Source: an uncultured Saprospiraceae bacterium (GTDB taxonomy: Bacteria; Bacteroidota; Bacteroidia; Chitinophagales; Saprospiraceae). From it: DNA of 43,725 bases. Position 1 is the first letter of the stretch. Every line of letters begins with the position of its first letter. The stretch spans positions 1-43,725 of the forward strand of contig CALDYY010000075.1 in NCBI GenBank assembly GCA_937944245.1, read 5' to 3'. This document shows, piece after piece, positions 1 through 8,277 of this stretch. A program made the translations under genes and the position numbers. Below the pieces are notes generated by a model. The model saw only the letters and a list, made by a program, of their open reading frames with translations. It made no database searches and had not been told where the DNA came from.

Positions 1-158
1 ATAATGTAGCTCCGCCTTTCGATGTTTATGATGCTGCCACTTGGCTTGCCATTACTCCACTTTCGGAAGATTCAATTGCGCTAGGCAGCCAACCTATGGC
101 ATTTCCTGATTTTACGAGAGGAAGATGGATGGAGCAGAAAGCAGTCTTCGGAATGTAA
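1..158 (+). CDS. C-terminal tail of a Gfo/Idh/MocA-type oxidoreductase (partial)
   Basis: The reading frame is open from the window edge (first full codon at position 3) to a TAA at 156-158, giving about 51 residues. The tail reads [16 protein letters not shown], then PDFTRGRW and a short end. I recognise this pattern from the C-termini of Bacteroidota Gfo/Idh/MocA oxidoreductases, including the GH109-like proteins, where a YDA-x-W...PLSE...PDFT-x-G-x-W ending is common. The Rossmann NAD-binding domain lies outside the window, so substrate and function cannot be judged. The gene runs towards a minus-strand gene, with a hairpin between them. Confidence 0.65.
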   Translation, partial: NVAPPFDVYDAATWLAITPLSEDSIALGSQPMAFPDFTRGRWMEQKAVFGM

Positions 159-198
159 ACTATCCTTTTGAGCGTAGAAACGAATTTTGATTATTTTA

Positions 199-231
199 TT
201 GGTGTATTATCGAATTATGATAGTACACCAA
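199..231. terminator. Hairpin between convergent genes
   Basis: Arms 199-211 and 219-231 pair over 13 bp with one T-G wobble around a 7-nt loop. It lies between the ends of two convergent genes (158 and 277), so it may stop transcription from both sides. Neither flank has a long U tract, which weakens the terminator call. Confidence 0.5.
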
Positions 232-276
232 CGCTTACAGTTCTTTTCTGTAAATTTATTAGATTCTCTAAAGCAC

Positions 277-1272
277 TCAACCCGCTACATTCGGCTTAAC
301 ACCTGCATTTCTAACGTTGACCAATTTCCGCAATAAATCAAACCAAAAAGGTGCGCCTAGCGTAATAGATATTGCAGTAACCAACCAACCTACTAACTTC
401 AACAGCCATTCACTAATGCCATAAGTAGGAACGGCTTTAAAGTCCCAACCAATACCCAATGGGGATTGTATAGCAGCAATATCTCTATTCAAAAGAGTTA
501 GTATTTCTGTATTAATTTGTGCTTCTAAACTTGGATTGTTGCCAGCATACGCTTGTGCTTCGTTTGCAATTTTGAGTGCTAATTCAGGGTTTTTAGAAAG
601 ACTTTGATAAATCTGAATGGTATCAACATTAAAACCAATAGCGATAAGTAAGCCTAAAATGAAAAGAATTAACTGTGTTTGTCGTTTGTACCAACCCGAA
701 GTTCTATCCATTACATCGTCATACCAATATTCTACTTTTCTTTTGAAGGATACTACTTTTTCTTCTACCCCATCCGCATAGGAAATAATCTGATTTTTAA
801 TTTCTTCATTTTGTAGAAATTCCACGCTTTTCCTTACCTTATCCACTTTTCTTTTTAAAAAATCCTCTCTTTCTGCATCTTCTGCCAACTGAAGCAAAAC
901 GTTCCTTAAGTGATCGCCAATAGGTGCTTTTTCCAATCTTTCTTTGTATCCTTCAATATTATCACTTGTTTCCCTAAATATCAAACCAGAAATAATGACC
1001 CAAAAAGAATTGGAACTGATGTAAGAAGGCGGGCGATAAACATTGCTTGACCAACTTCTCTTTGCACAAAGTTGCTTGTATAACTCACTATTTTTAAACT
1101 GTTTAAATATGTAATCATCGCCATCATGTGCTAAAATATGCTTTATTCCTCTAATGAGGTTATGCCCACGCAGGGCAAAAATTCCAGAAATTAGTTCCAT
1201 GATAGTTGTTGCTAACAAGCTAAAAAGCAACATCACAAAGACTAGACCAATAATAATTTCAAGGATGTACAT
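277..1272 (-). CDS. Conserved membrane protein of unknown function
   Basis: The protein has 331 residues from the ATG at 1270-1272. An upstream in-frame ATG at 1332 would add 20 polar residues before the first hydrophobic helix and leave only 15 bp to the divergent gene, so I prefer the inner start. Membrane segments are visible at about residues 2-28 (starting MYILEIIIGLVFVMLLFSLL), 198-218 (LILFILGLLIAIGF) and near the C-terminus (LLKLVGWLVTAISITLGAPFWF). The central 150 residues are charged and helical, with many Lys and Glu, and probably lie in the cytoplasm. I know similar proteins only as uncharacterised membrane proteins and assign no function. It is divergent from the thioredoxin gene. 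Confidence 0.75.
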   Translation of the reverse strand: MYILEIIIGLVFVMLLFSLLATTIMELISGIFALRGHNLIRGIKHILAHDGDDYIFKQFKNSELYKQLCAKRSWSSNVYRPPSYISSNSFWVIISGLIFRETSDNIEGYKERLEKAPIGDHLRNVLLQLAEDAEREDFLKRKVDKVRKSVEFLQNEEIKNQIISYADGVEEKVVSFKRKVEYWYDDVMDRTSGWYKRQTQLILFILGLLIAIGFNVDTIQIYQSLSKNPELALKIANEAQAYAGNNPSLEAQINTEILTLLNRDIAAIQSPLGIGWDFKAVPTYGISEWLLKLVGWLVTAISITLGAPFWFDLLRKLVNVRNAGVKPNVAG

Positions 1273-1317
1273 AATAAATTTGTAGTTGTTTTCCTTAGTA
1301 AAGATAGTAATTGGATG

Positions 1318-1325
1318 TAATTTTG
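1318..1325 (+). promoter_or_regulatory. Candidate -7 box (TAATTTTG) for the thioredoxin gene
   Basis: TAATTTTG matches the Bacteroidota -7 consensus TAnnTTTG and ends 22 nt before the ATG at 1348. No good -33 TTTG is present at the expected distance. Confidence 0.4.
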
Positions 1326-1347
1326 TGTTCAAAATAAAAATAATATA

Positions 1348-1839
1348 ATGTCGAAAACTACTTTGTTGATTGGGATGTGTTGTTTGTTCTTTTCTATGCT
1401 ATCCGCACAAAAAGCATTACCAAGCATAGCAGTAAAAACATTGGATGGCAAAACGGTAGATTTAAAAGATTTTGTAAAGCAAGATCAAATTACGGTGATT
1501 AGTGTCTGGGCAACTTGGTGCAAACCTTGCCACAGCGAGCTAGACGCTATTGCAGAGTTATACTCCGATTGGCAAAAGCAATACAAAGTAAATCTAATTG
1601 CTGTATCTATTGATACGCAGCGCGATTTATCAAAGGTAAATCCTTTAGTTAAAACATTTGGCTGGAAATATACTATCCTTTCAGATGTAAACCAGAAGAT
1701 GCTGCAAACATTGAATTTTCAAACCATTCCTCAGACTTTTTTAATAGACCAAAAGGGAAATATCGTTTATGCACACTCTGGTTATGTGGCTGGTGTGGAA
1801 TATGAATTAGAAGATGAAATCAAGAAATTGGTGAAATAA
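1348..1839 (+). CDS. Exported TlpA/ResA-like thioredoxin-fold protein
   Basis: This 163-residue protein has an N-terminal signal sequence ending near residue 20 (CCLFFSMLSAQ). A TlpA/AhpC-TSA thioredoxin fold follows. The redox motif WATWCKPC lies near residues 53-60, and the cis-proline region is TIPQTF. Proteins of this family act in the periplasm as thiol-disulfide reductants, for example in cytochrome c maturation, or as general oxidoreductases. Nothing next to it names a partner. The start is the ATG downstream of a TAnnTTTG box, and the gene is divergent from a membrane protein gene. The family call is firm; the substrate is unknown. Confidence 0.88.
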   Translation: MSKTTLLIGMCCLFFSMLSAQKALPSIAVKTLDGKTVDLKDFVKQDQITVISVWATWCKPCHSELDAIAELYSDWQKQYKVNLIAVSIDTQRDLSKVNPLVKTFGWKYTILSDVNQKMLQTLNFQTIPQTFLIDQKGNIVYAHSGYVAGVEYELEDEIKKLVK

Positions 1840-1851
1840 GCATCGTGTTAG

Positions 1852-1917
1852 GCATTAAAGATTTTAGCATAATTTTTCCTTTGTGAAAAATTTTATCAAG
1901 TTAGACCACTTTAATGC
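1852..1917. terminator. Nested inverted repeats between convergent genes
   Basis: An outer 9-bp repeat (GCATTAAAG at 1852-1860 with its complement at 1909-1917) encloses an inner 7-bp repeat (1871-1877 with 1886-1892). It lies between the convergent thioredoxin and adaptor genes, where a bidirectional terminator would be expected. The long outer loop makes this a moderate call. Confidence 0.35.
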
Positions 1918-1936
1918 TTAATTTTAAAGGTAATAT

Positions 1937-3115
1937 TCATTCTATGATGAGATTGAATGCTCCTTTAACAAGAAATTCAGCGTTTTCTTCAAAATCTTGA
2001 TAATTCAAAATTTCTATTTTGTTTTCATTGGACAAACCTGCTTTGACTTCTTTTTTCGTAAAAGCGTAACCATTATTCGTTTTATTTTGCAGCACTAAAA
2101 CATAATATCTACCATCTATGTCCACCAACGCATCTTGAGGCAGTGACATTCTGGACAAGGAAGAAGTATAAATATCCGCCTCCACGTACATACCTGGATT
2201 AAAAATACTAGTTAGCTTTTCATCTAATAGGTGTCCATGTACGCCAACTGTTCTTTTTCCCACATCTACTATTTTATTTATTAAAAAAACGGTAGCTTGA
2301 TAAAAGTTTCTTTCATTGTTTTGTATTCTAAATCGTATCGGCTGTCCTACTTTTACTTTTGAAAGGTCTTTCTCAAAAACATTTAACTCTAAATGTAAAT
2401 GCGCTGTGTTCATGATGGAAACCGCAAACTGTGAAGGATTTAAAAAAGTCCCTTTTGAAACGGCCACTTCTGTTACGTATCCACTGATGGGAGAGAGCAC
2501 CTCAATAGTGGTACGAATATTTTGTAATGTCAACGTGTTTGGATTAATATTCATTAAGGATAATTTTTTACCTAGTGCCTCCACTTTGACGCTTGTAACA
2601 GTATAGTCAGATTCCGCTTTTAGATAGTTCTTTTGTGAAGTTACGTTATCCTGTGCTAAATTTTTTTGTCTTTCATAATCTGATTTTAAGTATTCAAGTT
2701 GCCCTTTTGCTTCTAAGAAATCTTGTTGCATTTGCACATAATCAGGGTTTTCAAGAACGAAAAGCACTTGACCTTTTTTTACACTTTGACCTGGCAATAA
2801 CTGTATGTCTTTAACGATGCCTCCAAAATGAGAACTTGCCACAGCATGATTCTCGGGTGGCACATCAAGCATTCCATTTGCTTTTACGACCTCATAAAAT
2901 TCGCCCATTTCTATTTTTCCTAACGCCATATTAGAAGACTGAAATTGGTTTATCGTGAGGTTATAAGTATCCTCTGTTGTACTTTCTGTTGCAGTGTCAT
3001 CAGAAAGTTTGGTCTCCGTATTAGATGAACAAGATGCAAATATCAATAGATAAGCAAAGACCCAATAATAATTGAAAATTTGATTTTTCATTAGATTTAT
3101 GTGCTTATTTTTCAT
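1937..3115 (-). CDS. RND efflux periplasmic adaptor lipoprotein (CzcB/CusB/HlyD family)
   Basis: The protein has 392 residues. A lipoprotein signal with its lipobox at ...IFASC (Cys29) would anchor it in a membrane on the periplasmic side. The barrel-sandwich and lipoyl halves are visible (VASSHFGGIVKDIQLLPGQSVKKGQVLFVLENPDYV, then LSPISGYVTEVAVSKGTFL). They flank a long alpha-hairpin coiled coil at about residues 130-180, followed by a beta-barrel and a membrane-proximal domain. Adaptors of this type link the RND pump to the outer-membrane channel. The ATG at 3115 lies 2 nt after the TAG of the pump gene, so the two are co-transcribed and probably translationally coupled. A second ATG at 3091 is an alternative start. 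No Met-rich or His-rich metal-binding extension is seen. Confidence 0.92.
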   Translation of the reverse strand: MKNKHINLMKNQIFNYYWVFAYLLIFASCSSNTETKLSDDTATESTTEDTYNLTINQFQSSNMALGKIEMGEFYEVVKANGMLDVPPENHAVASSHFGGIVKDIQLLPGQSVKKGQVLFVLENPDYVQMQQDFLEAKGQLEYLKSDYERQKNLAQDNVTSQKNYLKAESDYTVTSVKVEALGKKLSLMNINPNTLTLQNIRTTIEVLSPISGYVTEVAVSKGTFLNPSQFAVSIMNTAHLHLELNVFEKDLSKVKVGQPIRFRIQNNERNFYQATVFLINKIVDVGKRTVGVHGHLLDEKLTSIFNPGMYVEADIYTSSLSRMSLPQDALVDIDGRYYVLVLQNKTNNGYAFTKKEVKAGLSNENKIEILNYQDFEENAEFLVKGAFNLIIE

Positions 3116-3117
3116 TG

Positions 3118-6100
3118 CTAGTTGATTAAATAGTTGGCTTCTAATGCAGTCATATTGTATTGAAAAAGTGCATGGAGATAATTTGTCTCAATGGATTGAG
3201 CATTTTCCAATAGTTGAATGTATTGCAAAAAGTTTATTTCACCATTTCGAAAAGCTCTTTCTGCATGAAATAGCGTTTCCTCAGCAAGTTTCTTTCCTGT
3301 TGATTCGTAGTAATTGAGTCCTTCTTCATATTTCCGCAAATCAGATTGTAGTGCCAGATATGTTGAAATTAATTGTGTTTTGTAGTTCTCATTTTCAGAA
3401 GCTAAAATATAAGCTCCTGTTTTTGAAGCGTTTATTTTAGCATTTTGCGCACCCAACCACAACGGAATGGCGACACCGGCTTGAAATCCCGAGTATGCCC
3501 TTTTTCCATCGCCATTGTTTGTACCTCGAAATATGGAGATGCTTAAATCAGGCAATAATTTTTTCTTTTCTAAGATAATCTCTTTTTCAGAAAGAGCTCT
3601 TGCATCTACAAAGTATCTAAGTACAGGATGAGCAACTGTATCAAGAGGAGCTAGTGCGATGCGTTCAAATGGTTCATCATCTATGATATAATTGGCATCT
3701 GATTGAAGCCATTGATTAAGCAGAATATAAGCTCTTTCTATGCTTTCTGCAATTTGATTGAGCTGAAGTGAAATTTCTTTCTTCTTAGTCTCTGCCGTTA
3801 ATTTTTCCAAATAATTCGACTCCCCTTGCTCAAACCTCCTATTGGCAGAAAACTCGAAAGCGGTGTACAAACTATCTAAATATTGATAGTTGCCGAACAT
3901 CTCTTGCCAGTAAGCAATTTCAAAATATATTTTTAGCACTTCTTTAGTTACTACATATCTGTCAATAGCAAACTGATCATTGGCTAATTGAACCTTGCTT
4001 TCTAATACGCTACGTTGCACACCATATACCGTAGGAAATTGTATAGATTGGCTAATTCCCCAAACGTTAAGTGGTAAATTATTTGGAGCGATATTATTAT
4101 TGTCTCTGTTATAATAAAATTCGGTTTTGTTGATGTCAATAGCACTACCTACGAGTTGCTTGCTTTGCTCAACTCTTTGTGATGATGCTTTCAAACCGCT
4201 GTTGTTCTTCAGTGCAATTTCCACTGCTTGTATAGCACTAATTTTTTGATATTGACTATAACTTAACATAGGAATAAACAGTAAAAGCAACAGTGAAAGT
4301 GTGTTTACAGGTACTCTTACTTTCGGTAAATTTCCTTTTCTATCGAACATAGCATAAAGCACTGGCAGTAGTATAAGTGTAAGTAATGTCGCAGAAATTA
4401 ATCCTCCAACGACCACAGTAGCTAATGGTCTTTGTACTTCTGCACCTGCCGAAGTGGAAATTGCCATAGGCAAAAAGCCCAATGCCGCTGCCGATGCAGT
4501 AAGCAGCACGGGTCTTAATCTATTTTTAGTGCCCATAAGTATCCTTCTATTGATGTTGTTAATGCCATGCGCTTTCAGTTCTTTGAACTCCTCTATTAGT
4601 ACAATTCCGTTCAAAACTGCTATTCCGAAAAGTGCTATGAATCCTACGCCTGCCGAAATACTAAAAGGTAAGTCTCTGAGATAAAGCAATATCACGCCAC
4701 CAATCGCCGACATAGGAATGGCACTATAAATAATTAACGCTTCTTTGATGGAATTAAAGGCAAAGTAAAGTAGTACAAATATCAGTAAAAGAGCTATCGG
4801 TACAGCAATCAGTAATCGTGCTCTAGCTGTTCTCAAATTCTCAAATTGACCGCCATATTCAATAGTGTAGCCAATAGGCAATTTTATTTTTTTATTTATG
4901 ATTGCCTGTATATCCTTCACTACGGATTCCAAGTCTCTGCCCCGAACATTTACACCAACTACTATTCTTCTTTTTGTGTTGTCTCTTGAGATTTTTGCAG
5001 GTCCTTTCGTGTAGCTAATGCTCGCAAATTCAGTGAGGGGTAATTGATTGCCGTTAGAAAGTTGTACCGTAGCGGTTGCTATATCCTCAATACCTTGATG
5101 GTGTCCTTTATCAAAGCGAACGACTAAATCAAATTGCTTTTCGCCTTCAAATACCATTCCGGCTGACATTCCAGCAAACCCCATAGAGATAACATCGTTT
5201 AAATCCTTTACATTGAATCCATATTTTGCAATCTTATGCCTATCATATTTGACAGACATTTGGGGAAGCCCCACCACCTTTTCAACAGTTATATCCGAAG
5301 CACCTTCAATATTCTGAATAGCTTTTTGCACTTCAGTTGCCTTCTTATACAAAAGGTCTAAATCCTCTCCAAAGATTTTTATGGCAAGGTCAGCGCGAAC
5401 TCCAGTGATTAATTCATTGAATCTCATTTCAATAGGTTGGGTAAATTCAAATTCAACTCCTGGTATTTCAGCAATAAGTGCCTCTTTAAATTTATCAGCT
5501 ATTTCGTCTTTATCTTGTGCGGAAACCCATCCCTCTTTTGGTTTCAATTTGATAATAATATCGCTTTCTTCCATAGACATGGGGTCGGTGGGGACTTCCG
5601 CGGCTCCAATTCTGCTTACTACTTGCTCTACTTCGGGGAATCGCTTTAAAATCGTTTCAATTTTTGTTGTAGCCTCTATTGTTTTACTCAAAGAAGTACC
5701 TATTTTCAGTACAGGTTGAATGACAAAATCACCTTCATCTAGTGTAGGTATAAATTCGCCACCCATTTGATTAAAAAGAAAGATTACGAAAAAAAGGAGT
5801 ATCATCGCCAGCCCTAAGACAATTTTTTTTCTTCTTAATGCCCACAACATCATAGGTCTATATCTATTTTCCAAGAATGTTATCAAGCGAGAAGAAATCG
5901 TTTTTTTACTAGCATCTAATGGCTTGATAAATAAAGATGCCATCACTGGAACGTAAGTAAAACACAAAATCATCGCACCAATGAGCGCAAAGCAAAACAC
6001 TAAAGCCATCGGTCTGAACATTTTGCCTTCCACACCAACTAGAGAAAGAATTGGAATAAATACAATGATGATAATAAGTTGCCCAAACACGGCGGAGTTC

Positions 6101-7449
6101 ATCATCTTACTTGTACCATTATAGGTTATTTCATCTATGAGATTTTGTCTTTCTGCCTTTGGCAAAGCCAATAATTGACTGCGTTCGGCGGTAATTTTAA
6201 AAGCAATAAACTCTACAATAATGACTGCTCCGTCTATAATAATTCCAAAGTCAATAGCTCCTAAGCTCATTAGGTTGGCATCCACTCCAAAAATGTACAT
6301 AAGCGACAGCGCAAAGAGCAAACACATAGGTATAACAGAGGCTACCACTAATCCAGAACGGACATTTCCTAGCAGCAGCACAACTACAAAAATGACGATT
6401 AAACAACCTAAAATGAGATTTTCCGCAATGGTGAACGTCGTTTTATTAATGAGTTCACTACGCTCCAAAAATGGATTGATACGAATGCCTGGAGGAAGTG
6501 AGGGGGAAATTTGTGCTACTCTTGCTTTTACAGCATCTATCACTGCTTTAGAGTTGGCTCCTTTTAGCATCATCACCTGACCCAATACTTTTTCGCCTTC
6601 GCCATTGCCTGTAATTGCACCAAAGCGAGTGGCATGCCCAAAGCCAACAGTAGCAACATCTTTAATAAAAATGGGTATTCCATTTCTGTTTTCTATAACG
6701 ATATTTTCAATATCTTCTAGAGAACTAACTAATCCCTCGCCCCGAATAAAATAAGTTTGATTTGTTTTTTCAATGTAGCCGCCACCGGCTACGCTATTGT
6801 TTTTTTCAAGTGCAAAAAACACTTGAGAAAGAGATATATTCAGACTTCTAAGTTTTTCAGGATTGATTGCTACTTCATACTGCTTGAGGTAACCACCCCA
6901 AGTATTCACTTCTACCACGCCCGGAATACCAGAAAGTTGACGTTTTACAATCCAGTCTTGTATCGTTCTTACATCTGATAAGGAATACTCCTTTCGATGA
7001 GTAGAATCCACTTCTATAACATATTGATAAATTTCGCCTAGTCCAGTAGTGATAGGTCCCATGAATGGTTTACCAAATCCCGCAGGAATTTTTTCCTCGG
7101 CTGCTTTTATTTTTTCAGCAATAAGTTGTCTTGGAAGGTAAGTGCCTATTTTATCATCAAAAACTACGGTTACCACAGAAAGTCCAAACTTAGAAATAGA
7201 ACGAATTTCCTTCACATTAGGCAAATTTGCCATTTCTAGCTCTACCGGGTAAGTCAGGAATTTCTCCACATCTTCAGTCGCTAAATTTCTGGATGTGGTA
7301 ATGATTTGAACTTGGTTGTTGGTTATATCGGGTACTGCACCGATGGGAATTTCGGTAAGAGAATATACACCAAACCCAATAATTCCAAGTGAAAACAGAA
7401 GTACAATTAACTTATGGCGAGTGCTGTATTGTATAATCCTATCTAACAT
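3118..7449 (-). CDS. czcA: CzcA-type heavy-metal RND pump fused to a TolC-family channel
   Basis: From the ATG at 7449 (MLDRIIQYS, the usual family start) the protein has 1443 residues. An in-frame extension to 7479 begins with TTG inside a promoter box and is unlikely; an ATG at 7461 is possible. Residues 1 to about 1040 are a complete HME-RND pump with 12 membrane helices and two large periplasmic loops. The fourth helix reads DFGIIIDGAVIIVE with D400, D406 and E413, which correspond to the CzcA proton-relay residues. The DFGx3DGA motif is known from Co/Zn/Cd-type pumps rather than Cu/Ag-type CusA. At about 1049-1066 comes a second hydrophobic, signal-peptide-like stretch (LSLLLLLFIPMLSYSQ), followed by about 375 residues of TolC/OMF fold. 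Bacteroidota commonly carry this fusion. The adaptor gene follows directly. Confidence 0.93.
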   Translation of the reverse strand: MLDRIIQYSTRHKLIVLLFSLGIIGFGVYSLTEIPIGAVPDITNNQVQIITTSRNLATEDVEKFLTYPVELEMANLPNVKEIRSISKFGLSVVTVVFDDKIGTYLPRQLIAEKIKAAEEKIPAGFGKPFMGPITTGLGEIYQYVIEVDSTHRKEYSLSDVRTIQDWIVKRQLSGIPGVVEVNTWGGYLKQYEVAINPEKLRSLNISLSQVFFALEKNNSVAGGGYIEKTNQTYFIRGEGLVSSLEDIENIVIENRNGIPIFIKDVATVGFGHATRFGAITGNGEGEKVLGQVMMLKGANSKAVIDAVKARVAQISPSLPPGIRINPFLERSELINKTTFTIAENLILGCLIVIFVVVLLLGNVRSGLVVASVIPMCLLFALSLMYIFGVDANLMSLGAIDFGIIIDGAVIIVEFIAFKITAERSQLLALPKAERQNLIDEITYNGTSKMMNSAVFGQLIIIIVFIPILSLVGVEGKMFRPMALVFCFALIGAMILCFTYVPVMASLFIKPLDASKKTISSRLITFLENRYRPMMLWALRRKKIVLGLAMILLFFVIFLFNQMGGEFIPTLDEGDFVIQPVLKIGTSLSKTIEATTKIETILKRFPEVEQVVSRIGAAEVPTDPMSMEESDIIIKLKPKEGWVSAQDKDEIADKFKEALIAEIPGVEFEFTQPIEMRFNELITGVRADLAIKIFGEDLDLLYKKATEVQKAIQNIEGASDITVEKVVGLPQMSVKYDRHKIAKYGFNVKDLNDVISMGFAGMSAGMVFEGEKQFDLVVRFDKGHHQGIEDIATATVQLSNGNQLPLTEFASISYTKGPAKISRDNTKRRIVVGVNVRGRDLESVVKDIQAIINKKIKLPIGYTIEYGGQFENLRTARARLLIAVPIALLLIFVLLYFAFNSIKEALIIYSAIPMSAIGGVILLYLRDLPFSISAGVGFIALFGIAVLNGIVLIEEFKELKAHGINNINRRILMGTKNRLRPVLLTASAAALGFLPMAISTSAGAEVQRPLATVVVGGLISATLLTLILLPVLYAMFDRKGNLPKVRVPVNTLSLLLLLFIPMLSYSQYQKISAIQAVEIALKNNSGLKASSQRVEQSKQLVGSAIDINKTEFYYNRDNNNIAPNNLPLNVWGISQSIQFPTVYGVQRSVLESKVQLANDQFAIDRYVVTKEVLKIYFEIAYWQEMFGNYQYLDSLYTAFEFSANRRFEQGESNYLEKLTAETKKKEISLQLNQIAESIERAYILLNQWLQSDANYIIDDEPFERIALAPLDTVAHPVLRYFVDARALSEKEIILEKKKLLPDLSISIFRGTNNGDGKRAYSGFQAGVAIPLWLGAQNAKINASKTGAYILASENENYKTQLISTYLALQSDLRKYEEGLNYYESTGKKLAEETLFHAERAFRNGEINFLQYIQLLENAQSIETNYLHALFQYNMTALEANYLIN

Positions 7450-7476
7450 TAATAGTGGCATTTTATAATGACACAC

Positions 7477-7484
7477 CAAAGGTA
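7477..7484 (-). promoter_or_regulatory. -7 box (TACCTTTG) of the czcA promoter
   Basis: On the minus strand this octamer matches TAnnTTTG exactly, and it lies 27 nt before the chosen ATG. It sits exactly 11 bp downstream of a four-part direct-repeat operator (7496-7533). It also overlaps the TTG of the longer reading frame, which argues for the shorter protein. Confidence 0.65.
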
Positions 7485-7495
7485 AAGGGGATATG

Positions 7496-7533
7496 CTAAT
7501 ACTTTTATCAACCTTTTCTTAAGATTGGCTTAA
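7496..7533 (-). promoter_or_regulatory. Four-repeat operator with 11-bp period upstream of czcA
   Basis: Read on the minus strand, half-sites TTAAG (7529-7533), TTAAG (7518-7522), TTGAT (7507-7511) and ATTAG (7496-7500) are each separated by 6 bp, an 11-bp period. The first two are perfect and the last two degenerate. Eleven bases separate the last half-site from the -7 box. The same layout stands upstream of the response-regulator gene. Tandem sites at about 10-11 bp are typical of OmpR-family regulators, so this is probably the binding site of the regulator encoded at 9645-10313 (inference). Confidence 0.65.
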
Positions 7534-7537
7534 AATT

Positions 7538-8245
7538 TTAGCTAAGACTTACACCAAACAAATACCCCACTAAAGCCGTTAAGCCCATTGCCATAGTACC
7601 CCAAAAAGTAATACGAAAAACAGCTTTCCCTATTTTTGAACCTCCTATTTTAGCAGATAGAACCCCAAGAATTATTAAAAAAAAAATGGCAAATATGTAT
7701 AGGTAGTATTCCATGTATTGGATAGGCATAAGTAAGGTAACAAGTAAAGGGAGTAATCCACCGGTACTAAAGGATACCCCTGATGCCCAAGCAGCTTGAA
7801 ATGGTTTGGCTTGATTAACTTCGTTAATACCCAATTCATCTCTTATGTGTGCCTCTAAGGCGTTATGGGCTGTAAGTTCTTTGGCAACAAGCATAGCTGT
7901 TTCCTTTTTCAATCCACGCTTTTCATAGATTTCAGCAAGTTTATGCAACTCTAATTCTGGCATTTCTCCCAACTCTATTTTTTCTCGCTCAATATCAGCC
8001 GTCTCAACATCAGTTTGAGAACTAACAGATACATATTCACCTGCCGCCATAGACAATGCTCCAGCAACTAAACCAGCGAGTGTGGCTAATACAATAGCCT
8101 CTCTTGAATCACTAGCAACAGCTACACCAATAGCTAAACTAGCAGTAGAGAGAATACCGTCATTAGCACCCAAAACCGCAGCTCTCAACCAATTACTTCT
8201 ATATATATAATGATTCTCTAAGTAATTGTCTAGTGTATTTTCCAT
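7538..8245 (-). CDS. VIT1/CCC1-family divalent metal transporter
   Basis: The 235-residue protein carries family signatures: NWLRAAVLGANDGILSTASL (GANDGI at residues 26-31), AGEYVSVSSQTDVE, and a charged cytoplasmic helical insert with many Glu (about residues 80-135). That insert includes EREKIELGEMPELEL and KELTAHNALEAHIRDE. Helices are predicted at about 24-45, 50-75, 145-170, 175-195 and 205-230. Family members move Fe2+ and/or Mn2+ across membranes. The glutamate-rich insert is where the plant VIT1 structure binds metal. The gene lies 32 bp downstream of the sensor kinase gene, probably in the same transcript, and just upstream of the pump promoter. That context supports a role in metal homeostasis; the transported ion is not shown by sequence. 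Confidence 0.9.
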   Translation of the reverse strand: MENTLDNYLENHYIYRSNWLRAAVLGANDGILSTASLAIGVAVASDSREAIVLATLAGLVAGALSMAAGEYVSVSSQTDVETADIEREKIELGEMPELELHKLAEIYEKRGLKKETAMLVAKELTAHNALEAHIRDELGINEVNQAKPFQAAWASGVSFSTGGLLPLLVTLLMPIQYMEYYLYIFAIFFLIILGVLSAKIGGSKIGKAVFRITFWGTMAMGLTALVGYLFGVSLS

Positions 8246-8277
8246 TTTTTGTTTGCTAATTTATGACTTTTATGAAT

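Noticed and set aside
5381-5719. 112-codon plus-strand frame inside the czcA gene
   Set aside because: It lies antisense to conserved RND pump sequence, has no recognisable domain and no promoter; it is a by-product of the pump's codon use. The same holds for the other frames opposite long genes.
7450-7479. N-terminal extension of the CzcA-TolC protein
   Set aside because: It begins with TTG inside the predicted -7 box, and the canonical family start (MLDRII) and the D400/D406/E413 numbering fit the ATG at 7449.
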